From: JACKII01 sp965222315
Lineage (GTDB): Bacteria > Pseudomonadota > Alphaproteobacteria > Bin95
Length of the DNA stretch: 64,000 nucleotides
Assembly (NCBI GenBank): GCA_965222315.1
Contig: OZ244951.1
Location: forward strand, 4,216,001 to 4,280,000
Direction: 5' to 3'
The notes under the pieces are model-generated. The model saw only the letters and a program-made list of their open reading frames with translations, did no database searches and was not told the origin of the DNA. The translations under genes and the position numbers were made by a program. Positions 44,369 through 53,744 of the stretch are shown in pieces. How positions within the stretch are numbered: position 1 is the first letter of the stretch; each line of letters starts with the position of its first letter.

Positions 44369-45148
44369 ATGTACAGCTCATACAATGTCAGTTTCCGTTT
44401 CAAGGCCATCCTCGTAGCACTCGTCCTGGCACTAGCCAGCCTTGTTGCCAGCTTCGCCAGCGCCGACAGCGGTCTGCCGGACCCCGGCTTTGAGATCGTC
44501 CAAGGCCGGACCGCCCTGGTGGTTACGGACCCGCAGAATGATTTTTTGAGCCCGGACGGCGTCACCTGGGGCGTCGTCGGCAAGAACGTCGAGGCCAACG
44601 GCACGGTACAGAACCTGGACCGGCTGTTCGCCGCCGCCAAGAAGACCGGGATGCCTGTCTTCATCTCGCCGCACTACTATTATCCGCACGACCACGGCTG
44701 GCATTTCGAAGGCACGCTGGAGGCCGTGATGCACAAGATCGGCATGTTCGATCGCAAGGGGCCGCTCTCGACGGAGGGTTTCGAGGGATCCGGTGCCGAT
44801 TGGCTGCCACAGTACAAACAATACATCGAAGACGGCGAAACGATTGTCACCAGTCCGCACAAGGTCTACGGCCCGGACAGCAACGACCTGGCACTGCAAC
44901 TGCGCAAGCGCGGCATCGACAAGGTCATCCTTGCCGGCATGTCGGCGAACCTCTGCACCGAATCCCACATGCGGGCACTGATCGAAGCCGGCTTCGAGGT
45001 CATGGTCGTCCCCGACGCGACCGCCGCAGCCCAGGTGCCTGGCTATGACGGCTTCGCCGCCGCCGTGACCAACTTCCGCATGATCGCCAGCCATGTCGCT
45101 GACACAAGCGCGGTCGTTGCGTCGATCGAATCCGCTGGCACCCGCTAA
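44369..45148 (+). CDS. Exported cysteine hydrolase, isochorismatase family
   Basis: 259 residues with an N-terminal signal or anchor (FKAILVALVLALASLVASFA). The catalytic triad is Asp54 in VVTDPQNDF, Lys165 in SPHKVYG and Cys196 in SANLCTESH. Family members hydrolyse amides, enol ethers or N-carbamoyl groups. The exported location is unusual for the family, which is mostly cytoplasmic. The gene sits 86 nt after the YHS gene, in the same direction. Confidence 0.9.
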   Translation: MYSSYNVSFRFKAILVALVLALASLVASFASADSGLPDPGFEIVQGRTALVVTDPQNDFLSPDGVTWGVVGKNVEANGTVQNLDRLFAAAKKTGMPVFISPHYYYPHDHGWHFEGTLEAVMHKIGMFDRKGPLSTEGFEGSGADWLPQYKQYIEDGETIVTSPHKVYGPDSNDLALQLRKRGIDKVILAGMSANLCTESHMRALIEAGFEVMVVPDATAAAQVPGYDGFAAAVTNFRMIASHVADTSAVVASIESAGTR

Positions 45149-45214
45149 CCCTCGCGCGGGCTCCGGCCGAATGGCCGGGGCCCGTTTCCCTTCAGACCAG
45201 TCAGGAGCGAAGCC

Positions 45215-45679
45215 ATGTCCCGGCCGCCTCTACCCCCCTTCTCCGAATGCGCTGCGGTTCAAAAGGTGCGCGCCGCGGAGGACAGTTGGAACTCACGCAA
45301 TCCCGCTACGGTTGCCCTTGCCTATACGCCGGACAGCGAATGGCGCAACCGGTCGGAGTTCCTTCGCGGACGCACCGAAATAGAACGCTTTCTGGCGCGC
45401 AAGTGGGCGCAGGAACAACAATACAGACTGATCAAGGAACTCTGGGCTTACCAGGGCAACCGCATTGCCGTCCGCTTCGCCTACGAATGGCATGACAGCG
45501 ACGGTGTCTGGTTCCGCTCTTACGGCAACGAGAACTGGGAATTCAATGCGGACGGCCTAATGCGGCGCCGCATCGCCAGTATCAATGATCTCCGTATCAG
45601 CGAAGCTGAGCGAAAATTTCATTGGCCACAGGGCCCAAGGCCCGGCGATCACCCGGATCTCTCGAGCCTCGGACTGTGA
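45215..45679 (+). CDS. NTF2-like protein of the DUF1348 family
   Basis: 154 residues. AAEDSWNSRNPATVALAYTPDSEWRNRSEFL, then GRTEIERFLARKW, YGNENWEFNADGLMRRRIASIND and the C-terminal RKFHWPQGPRPGDHP are typical. The cone-like fold often binds small hydrophobic molecules. It has no known catalytic residues and no signal peptide. AGGAGCGAAGCC precedes the ATG. Fourth member of the cassette counted from usp on the plus strand. Confidence 0.9.
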   Translation: MSRPPLPPFSECAAVQKVRAAEDSWNSRNPATVALAYTPDSEWRNRSEFLRGRTEIERFLARKWAQEQQYRLIKELWAYQGNRIAVRFAYEWHDSDGVWFRSYGNENWEFNADGLMRRRIASINDLRISEAERKFHWPQGPRPGDHPDLSSLGL

Positions 45680-45769
45680 CACGGAAGGCCGGTTCGGCAG
45701 AGGCTGAGCCACGGAACCGCAAGGGCCTGAACGTCATCTTGAACGCAAAACCCAGACCAGGAGAAGACC

Positions 45770-47116
45770 ATGTCCAACACGTATGATGTCATCATCATTG
45801 GCGGTGGAAATGCGGGATTCGGCGTCTCGTCGATCGCCCACGCCGCTGGAAAGAAAATCGCCTTTGTCGAGAACCGCGACTTCGGCGGCACCTGTCCAAA
45901 CCGCGGATGCACGCCGAAGAAGGTCCTCGTTGCCGCCGCCCACGCACTCCACGAGATCGAACTGGCAGGGACGCATGGAATCGACGTCGGCAAGCCAAAA
46001 CTCGATTGGCCGAAGCTCATCCGGCGCGAAAAGGCGCTGATCGAACACATTCCCAGTGCAATGGCCGGTGTCGCCGAAAAACGAGGGGACGTCTTTTCCG
46101 GGACGGCCAGGTTCACCGGGCCGAAGACTGTCGAAGTCGAAGGACGTTCCCTCGAAGGCGACAACATCGTGATTGCAACCGGGTCCTCACCGCGGTCGCT
46201 TCCCATTCCCGGCGCAGAATTGATGATCACCTCGGACAACATTCTCTCCGACGAGTACCAGCCGGAAGAGATCGTCTTTATCGGTGGCGGCGTCATTGCG
46301 ATGGAGTTCAGCCACGTCTATGCCCGCGCCGGCACCAAGGTGACGATACTGGAGGCAATGCCAGAGCTGTTACCGCAGTTTGATACGGAGGCCGTCGCCG
46401 CCCTGCGCACCGAAAGCGAACGCCTGAGCATCACAATCAAAACCGGCGTTGAGGTCAAGGAAATCCGGCAAACCGGCGGTAGGCTTCGGGTGGTATATGC
46501 GGACGGAGACGGCGAACGGACAGTCGAAGCCGACCGTGTCGTCAATGGGGCCGGCCGGGTGCCCAATGTCGCCCACTTGGATCTTGAAGCGGCCCAGGTC
46601 AGGCACGATCGATTCCGGATCGATACCGACGCATATCTCCGGTCGGCGACGAACCCTGCAGTTTGGATTTGTGGCGATGCCTTATCAGGGACGCCGCAGC
46701 TTTCGCCGGTTGCTACCTACGAAGGCCAAATTGTTGGCCAGAACATTGTCCAGGGCCCGACCACCAAGCCCGACTATAGCGTCATACCAAGCTGCGTTTA
46801 TACCGTTCCGGCACTCAGCGCCGTCGGCTTGACGGAGAAAGCGGCGCGCATGGCGGGGATGAATGTGAAGGCGACCGTCAGCGACATGACCGGATGGTTT
46901 TCAGGCAAGACATACGCAGAAACAGTGGCCTTTGCCAAAGTCGTCGTTAACCGGGACACGGACCGCATCGTCGGTGCCCATATGGTGGGCCATCACAGCG
47001 AAGAACTGATCCACTATTTTGCCATGGCAATGCGGCACGGGATCAGCGCCAGCAGACTGAAAGACGATTTGTTTGCGTTTCCGACATTTTCGTCTGACAT
47101 CAAAAATCTGTTGTAG
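45770..47116 (+). CDS. FAD-dependent disulfide reductase-like protein (mercuric/glutathione reductase family)
   Basis: 448 residues. FAD motif IIGGGNAGFGV, redox pair Cys42-x4-Cys47 in GGTCPNRGCTPKK, NAD(P) motif FIGGGVIAMEFSHVYAR, and second FAD motif VWICGDAL. The C-terminal dimer interface, which normally supplies a His-Pro-Thr-x-x-Glu-Glu base, reads FAFPTFSSD. The catalytic His is Phe and the Glu pair is missing. It therefore may not reduce a disulfide substrate in the classical way. GGAGAAGACC precedes the ATG. Convergent with the aldehyde dehydrogenase gene. Confidence 0.88.
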   Translation: MSNTYDVIIIGGGNAGFGVSSIAHAAGKKIAFVENRDFGGTCPNRGCTPKKVLVAAAHALHEIELAGTHGIDVGKPKLDWPKLIRREKALIEHIPSAMAGVAEKRGDVFSGTARFTGPKTVEVEGRSLEGDNIVIATGSSPRSLPIPGAELMITSDNILSDEYQPEEIVFIGGGVIAMEFSHVYARAGTKVTILEAMPELLPQFDTEAVAALRTESERLSITIKTGVEVKEIRQTGGRLRVVYADGDGERTVEADRVVNGAGRVPNVAHLDLEAAQVRHDRFRIDTDAYLRSATNPAVWICGDALSGTPQLSPVATYEGQIVGQNIVQGPTTKPDYSVIPSCVYTVPALSAVGLTEKAARMAGMNVKATVSDMTGWFSGKTYAETVAFAKVVVNRDTDRIVGAHMVGHHSEELIHYFAMAMRHGISASRLKDDLFAFPTFSSDIKNLL

Positions 47117-47283
47117 CCGACGAGCATTGTTGCGGCGGGCCAAGCATGGCGGCCAATGCGTACCCGCCGCTATGCTCTTGGACTGAGACCGGCTGCTTTC
47201 GGGATCATCGGCAACGGCCCCGGCCCGCCAGCCCGTGAAAGGGTTGGCAGACCGGGGTCAAACGTCAATCAATGGCCCGGTGC

Positions 47284-48720
47284 CTACGACCCCCAGCCGC
47301 TGACCGCCTTGACCTCGCAGAAGTCTTCAAGGCCCCAGACGCCGCCTTCACGGCCGTTGCCGGATGCTTTGACGCCGCCGAAGGGCGCACCCGCCCCGCG
47401 CGGCTGGCCGTTCATCTCCACCATGCCGGAGCGGAGCGCCAGCGCCATCCGGTTGCGGCGGTCGCCGTCGCCGCTCTGCACGTAGTTGGTCAGGCCATAG
47501 GGCGTGTCGTTGGCGATCTGGAGCGCCTCCTCTTCCGTCTCGAACGGGATGATGGAGAGCACCGGCCCGAAGATTTCCTCGCGCGCGATGGTCATGTCGT
47601 TGTTGACGTCGGCAAACACGGTCGGGCGGCAGAAATAGCCGCGGTTCATGCCGTCCGGCCGGCCCGGACCGCCCGCGGCCAGCCGTGCGCCCTCGTCAAT
47701 GCCGACCTGGATCAGGTTCTGCACCTTTTCGTACTGGGTCGCGCTGACCGAGGGGCCCATATGACGGCCGCTCGCCGAGGCGGCGCCGACCTCCAGCGCG
47801 TTCGCGGTCGCAACGGCGGTCTCCACCGCCTGGTCATAGATCGAGCGCTCGACCAGCATCCGGGTCGGCGCGTTGCAGGACTGCCCGGTATTGTTGAAGC
47901 AGTGCATCGCGCCTCGGCGCACGGCCTTGTCGTCCGCATCGGCGAAGACGATGTTGGCGCCCTTGCCGCCCAACTCCAGATGCACCTTTTTCAGCGTCTC
48001 GGCCGCGTTCTTGGAGATCAGCTTGCCCGCACGGGCCGAGCCGGTGAACGAGATCATGTCCACGTCCGGGTGGCTGGAAAGCTGGGTGCCGACGCCCGCG
48101 CCGTCGCCATTCACCAGATTGAACACGCCCGCCGGCACGCCGGCCTCGTCCATGATTTCCGCGAACAGCAGCGCGTTCATCGGCGCGATTTCCGACGGCT
48201 TCAGCACCATGGTGCAGCCCGTAAGCAGGGCGGGGATCACCTTCAGCGTGACCTGGTTCATCGGCCAGTTCCAGGGCGTGATCATGCCGACGACGCCGAC
48301 CGGGTCCATGACAATCCGATCATTTGGTGCGTGGTCGCCCAGGGGACGGATGAACTCGAAATTCTCGGCGGCCTTGATGAAGTTGGTGATGTGGCCAAGG
48401 CCCGCCGGCGCCTGCTGCTGGTTTGCCATGTCGATGGGCGCGCCCATTTCCTGGCTGATCGTCGCCGCCATCTCTTCCATGCGGCGCTTGTAGATCTCGC
48501 GGATGCGCTTGACGAGCGCCAGCCGCTCGGCAGGCGGCGTCGCCGCCCACGCGGGGAAAGCCGCCTTGGCGGCGGCGACGGCGGCATTGGTGTCAGCCTC
48601 GCCGCCCAGCATGATGGAGCCGAACGCTTCCTCGGTAGAGGGGTCGATAACCTCCAGCTTGGTGCCCTGCTTCGGGGCGACCCACTGGCCATTGATGTAG
48701 AATTCGTGCTTCTCGGTCAT
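47284..48720 (-). CDS. NAD(P)-dependent aldehyde dehydrogenase
   Basis: 478 residues from the ATG at 48720, with AAGGGAAG upstream. MTEKHEFYINGQWV begins the fold. The catalytic Glu lies in LELGGKGANIVFADAD, the catalytic Cys282 in FNNTGQSCNAPTRM, and the C-terminal GREGGVWGLEDFCEVKAVSG closes the cofactor-binding end. It oxidises aldehydes to acids. The stop codon lies at the edge of a stress cassette that separates this gene from a decayed copy of its own 3' end about 5 kb away. Confidence 0.95.
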   Translation of the reverse strand: MTEKHEFYINGQWVAPKQGTKLEVIDPSTEEAFGSIMLGGEADTNAAVAAAKAAFPAWAATPPAERLALVKRIREIYKRRMEEMAATISQEMGAPIDMANQQQAPAGLGHITNFIKAAENFEFIRPLGDHAPNDRIVMDPVGVVGMITPWNWPMNQVTLKVIPALLTGCTMVLKPSEIAPMNALLFAEIMDEAGVPAGVFNLVNGDGAGVGTQLSSHPDVDMISFTGSARAGKLISKNAAETLKKVHLELGGKGANIVFADADDKAVRRGAMHCFNNTGQSCNAPTRMLVERSIYDQAVETAVATANALEVGAASASGRHMGPSVSATQYEKVQNLIQVGIDEGARLAAGGPGRPDGMNRGYFCRPTVFADVNNDMTIAREEIFGPVLSIIPFETEEEALQIANDTPYGLTNYVQSGDGDRRNRMALALRSGMVEMNGQPRGAGAPFGGVKASGNGREGGVWGLEDFCEVKAVSGWGS

Positions 48721-48832
48721 GCTGCTTCCCTTTCGTTCCGGCCATGCGGCCGATGAATGATCCATCGCATGTGGTTCCGCCTGCGCGCGCGCAGGAGCTG
48801 GCATCCGGTCGCGGTCGGCCACGACCGGCGCG

Positions 48833-50533
48833 TTACCGGCATTTTTTCAGGTATCTTTCCGCATTCCTTGTGCCGGCGGCTTCCGCCTCCTTCAGCATCG
48901 CAACGCCCTCGGCGCGTTTCTTGGCGCTTGGCGAGCCGGCACGGTCGGTACACATCATCATGCCAAGCTCCGCTTTGGACGAGCGATGGCCCAACTTTAT
49001 CGCCCGCTGATACGAGAGTTTGGCAAAACTATCCGACTGACGGGTGCCCTTGCCGTAGAAACGCATGAACCCTTGCATATACAGGGCATGCGGCACGCCC
49101 TTACGTGCAGCCTCTTTGATATTCTTGAATGCGCTCTCGTAGGCCTTTGACTTGTACTGGGCCAAGCCGAGCAGCATCGCCGACTCCGGGTCGCCCTCCT
49201 CGGCCCCCGCAGCGAACAGCGCCAGCGCGTCGCTCTCGCTGTTTTCAGCGCTGGAGGCGCGAATGATCCGGCCCAATTCGCTGTAGGCTTCGACGATGCC
49301 GCCGTCCATGGCTTGACGCAGAAAACGTTCCGCCTCGCTGGCACTAACATCCTTGAACCATTTCAGCCGGTAGCCCCGGCCCAGTAGATAGGCCGAGGCG
49401 TCGTTGCCCTTCCCCGCCGATTGCCGGAGCATTTCGGCCGCTCTCGGTATATCCGGTTTCTGGCCCGGCATGCCGAAATAGCGCAGGGCGAGGGCGGGCT
49501 CGGCCAGGAGGAAACCTTCGTCCCGCAGCGCGGTTAGCATGGTTTTCGACCGCTCGGCGAGCGCTTTGTCCTGGTTCGTCCGCGCCAGTGCGTTTAGCAC
49601 CCGCGTGGCGGAAAAGCGGACCGAGGGCGATTCCGCGCCAGCCTCCAAGGCGGTGTTGCACACCATCCAGGCCTGATCGGTGTTGATGTATTTAATGGGT
49701 ACGGCATGATCGAGGAGCCCCCGCCGCCGGCCCGGATCCAGCGGGCTTTCAGCCAGGAACAGGCATAGCGTGGACATCACGTCAACGCGCGCGGCGGCAA
49801 TATCCCCGGTCAGCCGGAACGTTTTCCAACCCGTCGTGGAATTGCTGGATCTTTTCGGGACGATCCCCAACGACCGTCGGCTCTTATCCTTTTCATCCAA
49901 CATGAAGTGCAGCGAACGCTCGTCCGTCACACGAACCCGGCGGGGTTTTGATTCAATGGTGCCATTCCATTTCGCCGGTTCGATTTTTTCGGGCTTGAAC
50001 CGGCTACTGCTTGTGGCGTGAGCCAGCATTCCATTTACCAGCCGGATATAATGATAGTCATACTCTGTCTTATTCTTGCTCTTGAACTCTACTTGAGCGA
50101 TGTAAACATATCGATGCTTGGAACGGTGAATCGAAAATGGCCGCCCCCCAAAAATCGATGACTTTGTGCTTTTAAAGAATATCCGCGTGTCTCTGCCGCT
50201 TTCCCCATCCGGGAATGGGGTGGCGACATAGCGGCCCTGCGAGCGGACCAGCACAAAGGCCGCCACGGTCGGCGGCTTCTTGGGGTCGCGGAACGCAGCC
50301 ACTGTTTCCCCTGTGACCCATATCCTCCTTCCAGACGCTCTGGCCGCAACGATCCGATCGGCCTCAGCGTCGAGCCGCAAACCCTCGGCCGGATTGAAAA
50401 AAGGCCGGTCGGAGACGATGCCGCGCATTTCCGGAACGCGACCAAAGCCAAAGCCAAACGGAATAATCGCATGGCTGTTGGACGAAACGGTCACCAGCAC
50501 AACGGCAACCAACAACGTCACTATCCGCCACAT
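48833..50533 (-). CDS. Exported Sel1-repeat protein
   Basis: 566 residues from the ATG at 50533, with GGAGAGAAG upstream. A signal peptide (MWRIVTLLVAVVLVTVSSNSHA) is followed by a beta-rich N-terminal domain and, from about residue 370, Sel1/TPR-like helical repeats. Examples are SAYLLGRGYRLKWFKD, EAYSELGRIIRASS, ESAMLLGLAQYKSKAY, HALYMQGFMRFYGKG and SSKAELGMMM. Such repeats mediate protein binding in the periplasm or at the surface. The N-terminal part is not recognised. Confidence 0.85.
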   Translation of the reverse strand: MWRIVTLLVAVVLVTVSSNSHAIIPFGFGFGRVPEMRGIVSDRPFFNPAEGLRLDAEADRIVAARASGRRIWVTGETVAAFRDPKKPPTVAAFVLVRSQGRYVATPFPDGESGRDTRIFFKSTKSSIFGGRPFSIHRSKHRYVYIAQVEFKSKNKTEYDYHYIRLVNGMLAHATSSSRFKPEKIEPAKWNGTIESKPRRVRVTDERSLHFMLDEKDKSRRSLGIVPKRSSNSTTGWKTFRLTGDIAAARVDVMSTLCLFLAESPLDPGRRRGLLDHAVPIKYINTDQAWMVCNTALEAGAESPSVRFSATRVLNALARTNQDKALAERSKTMLTALRDEGFLLAEPALALRYFGMPGQKPDIPRAAEMLRQSAGKGNDASAYLLGRGYRLKWFKDVSASEAERFLRQAMDGGIVEAYSELGRIIRASSAENSESDALALFAAGAEEGDPESAMLLGLAQYKSKAYESAFKNIKEAARKGVPHALYMQGFMRFYGKGTRQSDSFAKLSYQRAIKLGHRSSKAELGMMMCTDRAGSPSAKKRAEGVAMLKEAEAAGTRNAERYLKKCR

Positions 50534-50814
50534 CCGCTTCTCTCCATTCGCGCCGGCAAGCGCGGCGATGCCGCAAGCCGCAAATACCGGCAATCAACGC
50601 AAAATCAGGGCTTATCCGGCGCGGTTCATGCCGCGCCTGTCCCATCCCTTTGTGCCCGTCTCACCCCATTGTTTGGTCCGCGTGCAACGGACGAGGAGTA
50701 CCGGAAGGTACCGTGGCATCCGCGCGTCTGCAACGCCGCCGCCTGGAAATCGCTCTAGCCGTCGCACCAGTGAGGTGTGCTAGACTCCCGCATGCTTTGG
50801 AAAGGAGCCTCGCC

Positions 50815-51810
50815 ATGAACCACCCGTCCCAAGCAACTGGCCAAGCCACCGAAAGCGCCCGCATTCCCGTCCTTGACGTCGGCCCCTACCTGGCCGGAGA
50901 GCCCGGCGCCGCCGCCCGGCTCGCCACCCAAATCAGGCGGACCTGCGAGGATACCGGCTTCCTGGTGATCGCCAACCACGGCATCCCGCAAGACCTGATA
51001 GACCGGGCATTCGCCGCCGCCGCCGACTTCTTCGCCCTGTCCGACGAGCAGAAGCTGGCCCTGAAGATCAGGGAGCAGAATATCGGCTACCTGCCCTATG
51101 GCGGCCAGACCATGAAGACCTCGACGGTCGCAAAGGTGAACAAGCCGAACTACAGCGAGTCCTTTTACATCACCGTGCCGGACCCGGACCCCGCCGTGCA
51201 GGACGTCGCCACCGACCTGAACCAATGGCCGCCCGGCCTGCCGGACTTCAGGCAGACCCACGTCGAATATTTTCAGACCATGCGCGCGCTCGCACAGCGT
51301 TTCCTGCCGGCCTTTGCCCTGGCGCTGGATCTGCCGCAGGACTATTTCGCCGGAGACTTCCAGGGCGCGAATTGCACGGTGCGATTGATTCAATATGCGC
51401 CACAGCCGCCCGCGGACGACGATATCTTCGGCTTCGCACCTCACACCGACGGCAGCTTCATCACTTTCCTGCCGCGCTCGAAATTCCCCGGCCTGGAGGT
51501 TAAAACCAAAGACGGCGCCTGGATCAGGCCGCCTGATGTGCCTGGCGCGTTCGTCGTCAATACGGGGGAGATGCTGGCCCGCTATTCCAACGACCGGTTC
51601 GTGCCCACGCCGCACCGGGTCGTGAACCGCAGCGGCATGATCCGCCATGCCATGCCTTTCTTCTTCGGCCCCAACCGGCAGCAGGTCGTCCATTGCGCCC
51701 CTACCTGCGTGAGCGATGACAACCCGCCCAAGTACGAACCCATGAGTTCCGCACAACTGAACGCCATCAAGGACAAGACCAACTTCCCGCACCGCAAAGC
51801 GGCTTCCTGA
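50815..51810 (+). CDS. 2-oxoglutarate/Fe(II) oxygenase, isopenicillin-N-synthase family
   Basis: 331 residues from the ATG at 50815, with AAAGGAG upstream. An N-terminal DIOX_N domain (IPVLDVGPYLAGEPGAA and TGFLVIANHGIP) is followed by the jelly-roll core. Iron ligands are His210 and Asp212 in APHTDGSF and His267 in PTPHRVVNR, with the 2-oxoglutarate Arg just after. It hydroxylates or cyclises an unknown small molecule. It stands alone and diverges from the Sel1 gene. Confidence 0.92.
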   Translation: MNHPSQATGQATESARIPVLDVGPYLAGEPGAAARLATQIRRTCEDTGFLVIANHGIPQDLIDRAFAAAADFFALSDEQKLALKIREQNIGYLPYGGQTMKTSTVAKVNKPNYSESFYITVPDPDPAVQDVATDLNQWPPGLPDFRQTHVEYFQTMRALAQRFLPAFALALDLPQDYFAGDFQGANCTVRLIQYAPQPPADDDIFGFAPHTDGSFITFLPRSKFPGLEVKTKDGAWIRPPDVPGAFVVNTGEMLARYSNDRFVPTPHRVVNRSGMIRHAMPFFFGPNRQQVVHCAPTCVSDDNPPKYEPMSSAQLNAIKDKTNFPHRKAAS

Positions 51811-51894
51811 CGGCCGGCGGAACGACGGCGCGCGGCCAGATGGGTGGCAGGATGGGCGGATATCCGCCTCTATCAGGCCCTGGCACGCCCGCCG

Positions 51895-52794
51895 CTATAC
51901 TTTCCCCCAGCGCCGGTGCAGCCAGAACCAGTTCTCCGGTTGCTCGCGAATGCGTTTTTCCAGCGCCTCGTTGATCCGCAGCGTCGTCTCGTAAAACGCC
52001 GCCCGCTTGGCGCTGCCGGACCTTTCGGCAGGCTCAACCGGCTCGATCCGTTCCGTCCGCACGCGGTAACGGGCAGGGCCCAGCCGCTCGGCCCAGCCAA
52101 AGATGATCGGCGCCTTGAACCGGGAAGCGAAGTGGGCCGGCAACGGATTCGTCATCGCCGGATGCCCGAAAAACGGCACCTCGATGCCCTCATTCAGCTT
52201 CTGGTCGATCATCAGGGCCAGATTGTCACCATCCGCCATGGTCTTGGTGATTGCGCGCAGGGTTTCCGGCCCTTTCGGCAGCAAATTGGTCTTTCCCCGC
52301 AATTGCCGCCAGATCCGGTCCGCCCGCGGATTGTTCGGCGCGCGGTAGACAGCGGTCAGCGGGAAGCCATGGATGGGGGCCAGCACGGTGAACAGTTCGA
52401 AGTTCGCCAGATGCCCGCCCAGCAATAGCAACGGCAGGCCATCCGCCTTGATCTGCTGCAACGCCTCGATCTCTTCCGGTACAGTCTCGATCCTGCCGGC
52501 GGCGGCCATGCGCTCCAGATGCACCATCTCGCCGAACACCCGGCCACTGTTCTCCCAGGTGCCACGCACGATCCGGTCGATCTCCGCCTTGGAAAGTTCC
52601 GGCATCGCAAGGCGCAGGTTCCGCCGCGCCCGCTCCGACAGGGGCAGCAGCGGCCCGATGGTCCGGCCGAGCCAACCGCCCAGGTTCGAGGCATTTTCCG
52701 GCCCCAGCAGCCGGAAGAGTCCCAGCACCAACCGCAGCACCATTGCCTCCAGCGGATCGGCCAGCCAGCGTTGCAACGCGGTCCGGGGTGTCAT
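51895..52794 (-). CDS. lpxL: Lipid A late acyltransferase (LpxL/LpxM/HtrB family)
   Basis: 299 residues. The H-x4-E catalytic pair is in LLGGHLANFELF. NNPRADRIWRQLRG, LALMIDQKLNEGIEVPFFGHP and the closing PENWFWLHRRW are typical. It transfers a secondary acyl chain to the Kdo-lipid IVA precursor at the inner membrane. Its start overlaps the lpxK stop by 4 nt (ATGA). It is the last gene of a five-gene minus-strand envelope operon. Confidence 0.93.
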   Translation of the reverse strand: MTPRTALQRWLADPLEAMVLRLVLGLFRLLGPENASNLGGWLGRTIGPLLPLSERARRNLRLAMPELSKAEIDRIVRGTWENSGRVFGEMVHLERMAAAGRIETVPEEIEALQQIKADGLPLLLLGGHLANFELFTVLAPIHGFPLTAVYRAPNNPRADRIWRQLRGKTNLLPKGPETLRAITKTMADGDNLALMIDQKLNEGIEVPFFGHPAMTNPLPAHFASRFKAPIIFGWAERLGPARYRVRTERIEPVEPAERSGSAKRAAFYETTLRINEALEKRIREQPENWFWLHRRWGKV

Positions 52795-53744
52795 GCCGCC
52801 TCCAGCCGCGCCCGCAAAAAGCGCTCCACCGCGGGCGTATCGGCGAACCGCAGTTCAACCGGCAGCGTCTCGACCCGTTCCTGCCAGGCCTCCGGCAACC
52901 GCACCCAATCCTTTTCCGTCGTCACTATGCTTACCCCGGCTGGAGCCGCCGCCGCGATCCCGGCGAGTTCCGCCTCAATAAAGATGTGATGGTCTGCGAA
53001 TGCCATCTCCACAACCAGTTCCGCCCCGGCATCCCGCAACGTCGCAAAGAACTTCGCTGGCCGCCCGATCCCGGCAAAGGCGGCAACCCGCCGCCCGCAC
53101 CAATCGGCAGCCCCGGCCTTTGGTATGATTGCGGCCCGGAACACCGGCTTGTCCGTCTCCGGCTGGAACGCCCCTTCCCCCACCAGAACCACCGCATCCG
53201 CCCTGGCCAGCGCCCGGCTGGCCGGTTCCCGCAGCGGCCCGGCCGGCAAGCAGAAGCCATTGCCGAAGCCCTGTTCGGCATCCACCACGAGGAGGGACAA
53301 CGTCTTTTCCAGCGCCGGGTCCTGGAAGCCGTCATCCATCAGGATCACACCCGCCCCCGCCTTGGCGATGGCGGCAGCGCCCGCCACCCGGTCCCGCGCC
53401 ACCCAACTCGGCAGGGAACGGGCCAGCAGCAACGGCTCGTCCCCCACGGCGCCCGCTGCATGTTTCGCCGGCTCCACCCGCAGCGGCCCGGACTCGCTGC
53501 CGCCATAGCCGCGGCTCAGCGCATGCGGAGCGCGGTCCGCCAGCATTTCCGCCAGCGCCAGCAGGGTCGGCGTCTTGCCTGCCCCGCCTGCCACCGCATT
53601 GCCGATGCAGATCACCGGGGCCGCCGCCCGTGATGGCGACGCCAGCCGTTCCCGCAACCAGCCGCCTGCCGCATAGATCAGCCCCGCGGGCGCAAGCGCC
53701 AGGGCTGGCAAACCACGCTGCCGCCAGAAATCAGGCGCGCGCAT
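52791..53744 (-). CDS. lpxK: Tetraacyldisaccharide 4'-kinase
   Basis: 317 residues. The P-loop is GNAVAGGAGKTPT, after an N-terminal membrane-associating segment. LSRGYGG, DEPLLLARS and VILMDDGFQDP follow in family order. It phosphorylates the 4' position of the lipid A disaccharide with ATP on the cytoplasmic face. Overlaps lpxL by 4 nt and waaA by 14 nt, showing coupled translation. Confidence 0.95.
   Translation of the reverse strand: MRAPDFWRQRGLPALALAPAGLIYAAGGWLRERLASPSRAAAPVICIGNAVAGGAGKTPTLLALAEMLADRAPHALSRGYGGSESGPLRVEPAKHAAGAVGDEPLLLARSLPSWVARDRVAGAAAIAKAGAGVILMDDGFQDPALEKTLSLLVVDAEQGFGNGFCLPAGPLREPASRALARADAVVLVGEGAFQPETDKPVFRAAIIPKAGAADWCGRRVAAFAGIGRPAKFFATLRDAGAELVVEMAFADHHIFIEAELAGIAAAAPAGVSIVTTEKDWVRLPEAWQERVETLPVELRFADTPAVERFLRARLEAA

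Noticed and set aside
47272..48756. Plus-strand open frame opposite the aldehyde dehydrogenase
   Set aside because: Shadow of a strong minus-strand gene. Composition is His/Arg/Asp-rich and no motif is present.
50594..50814. Possible extra small gene between the Sel1 and 2OG-oxygenase genes
   Set aside because: Open frames here have no ribosome-binding site and consist of low-complexity Arg/Pro sequence. The region is better read as a divergent promoter gap.
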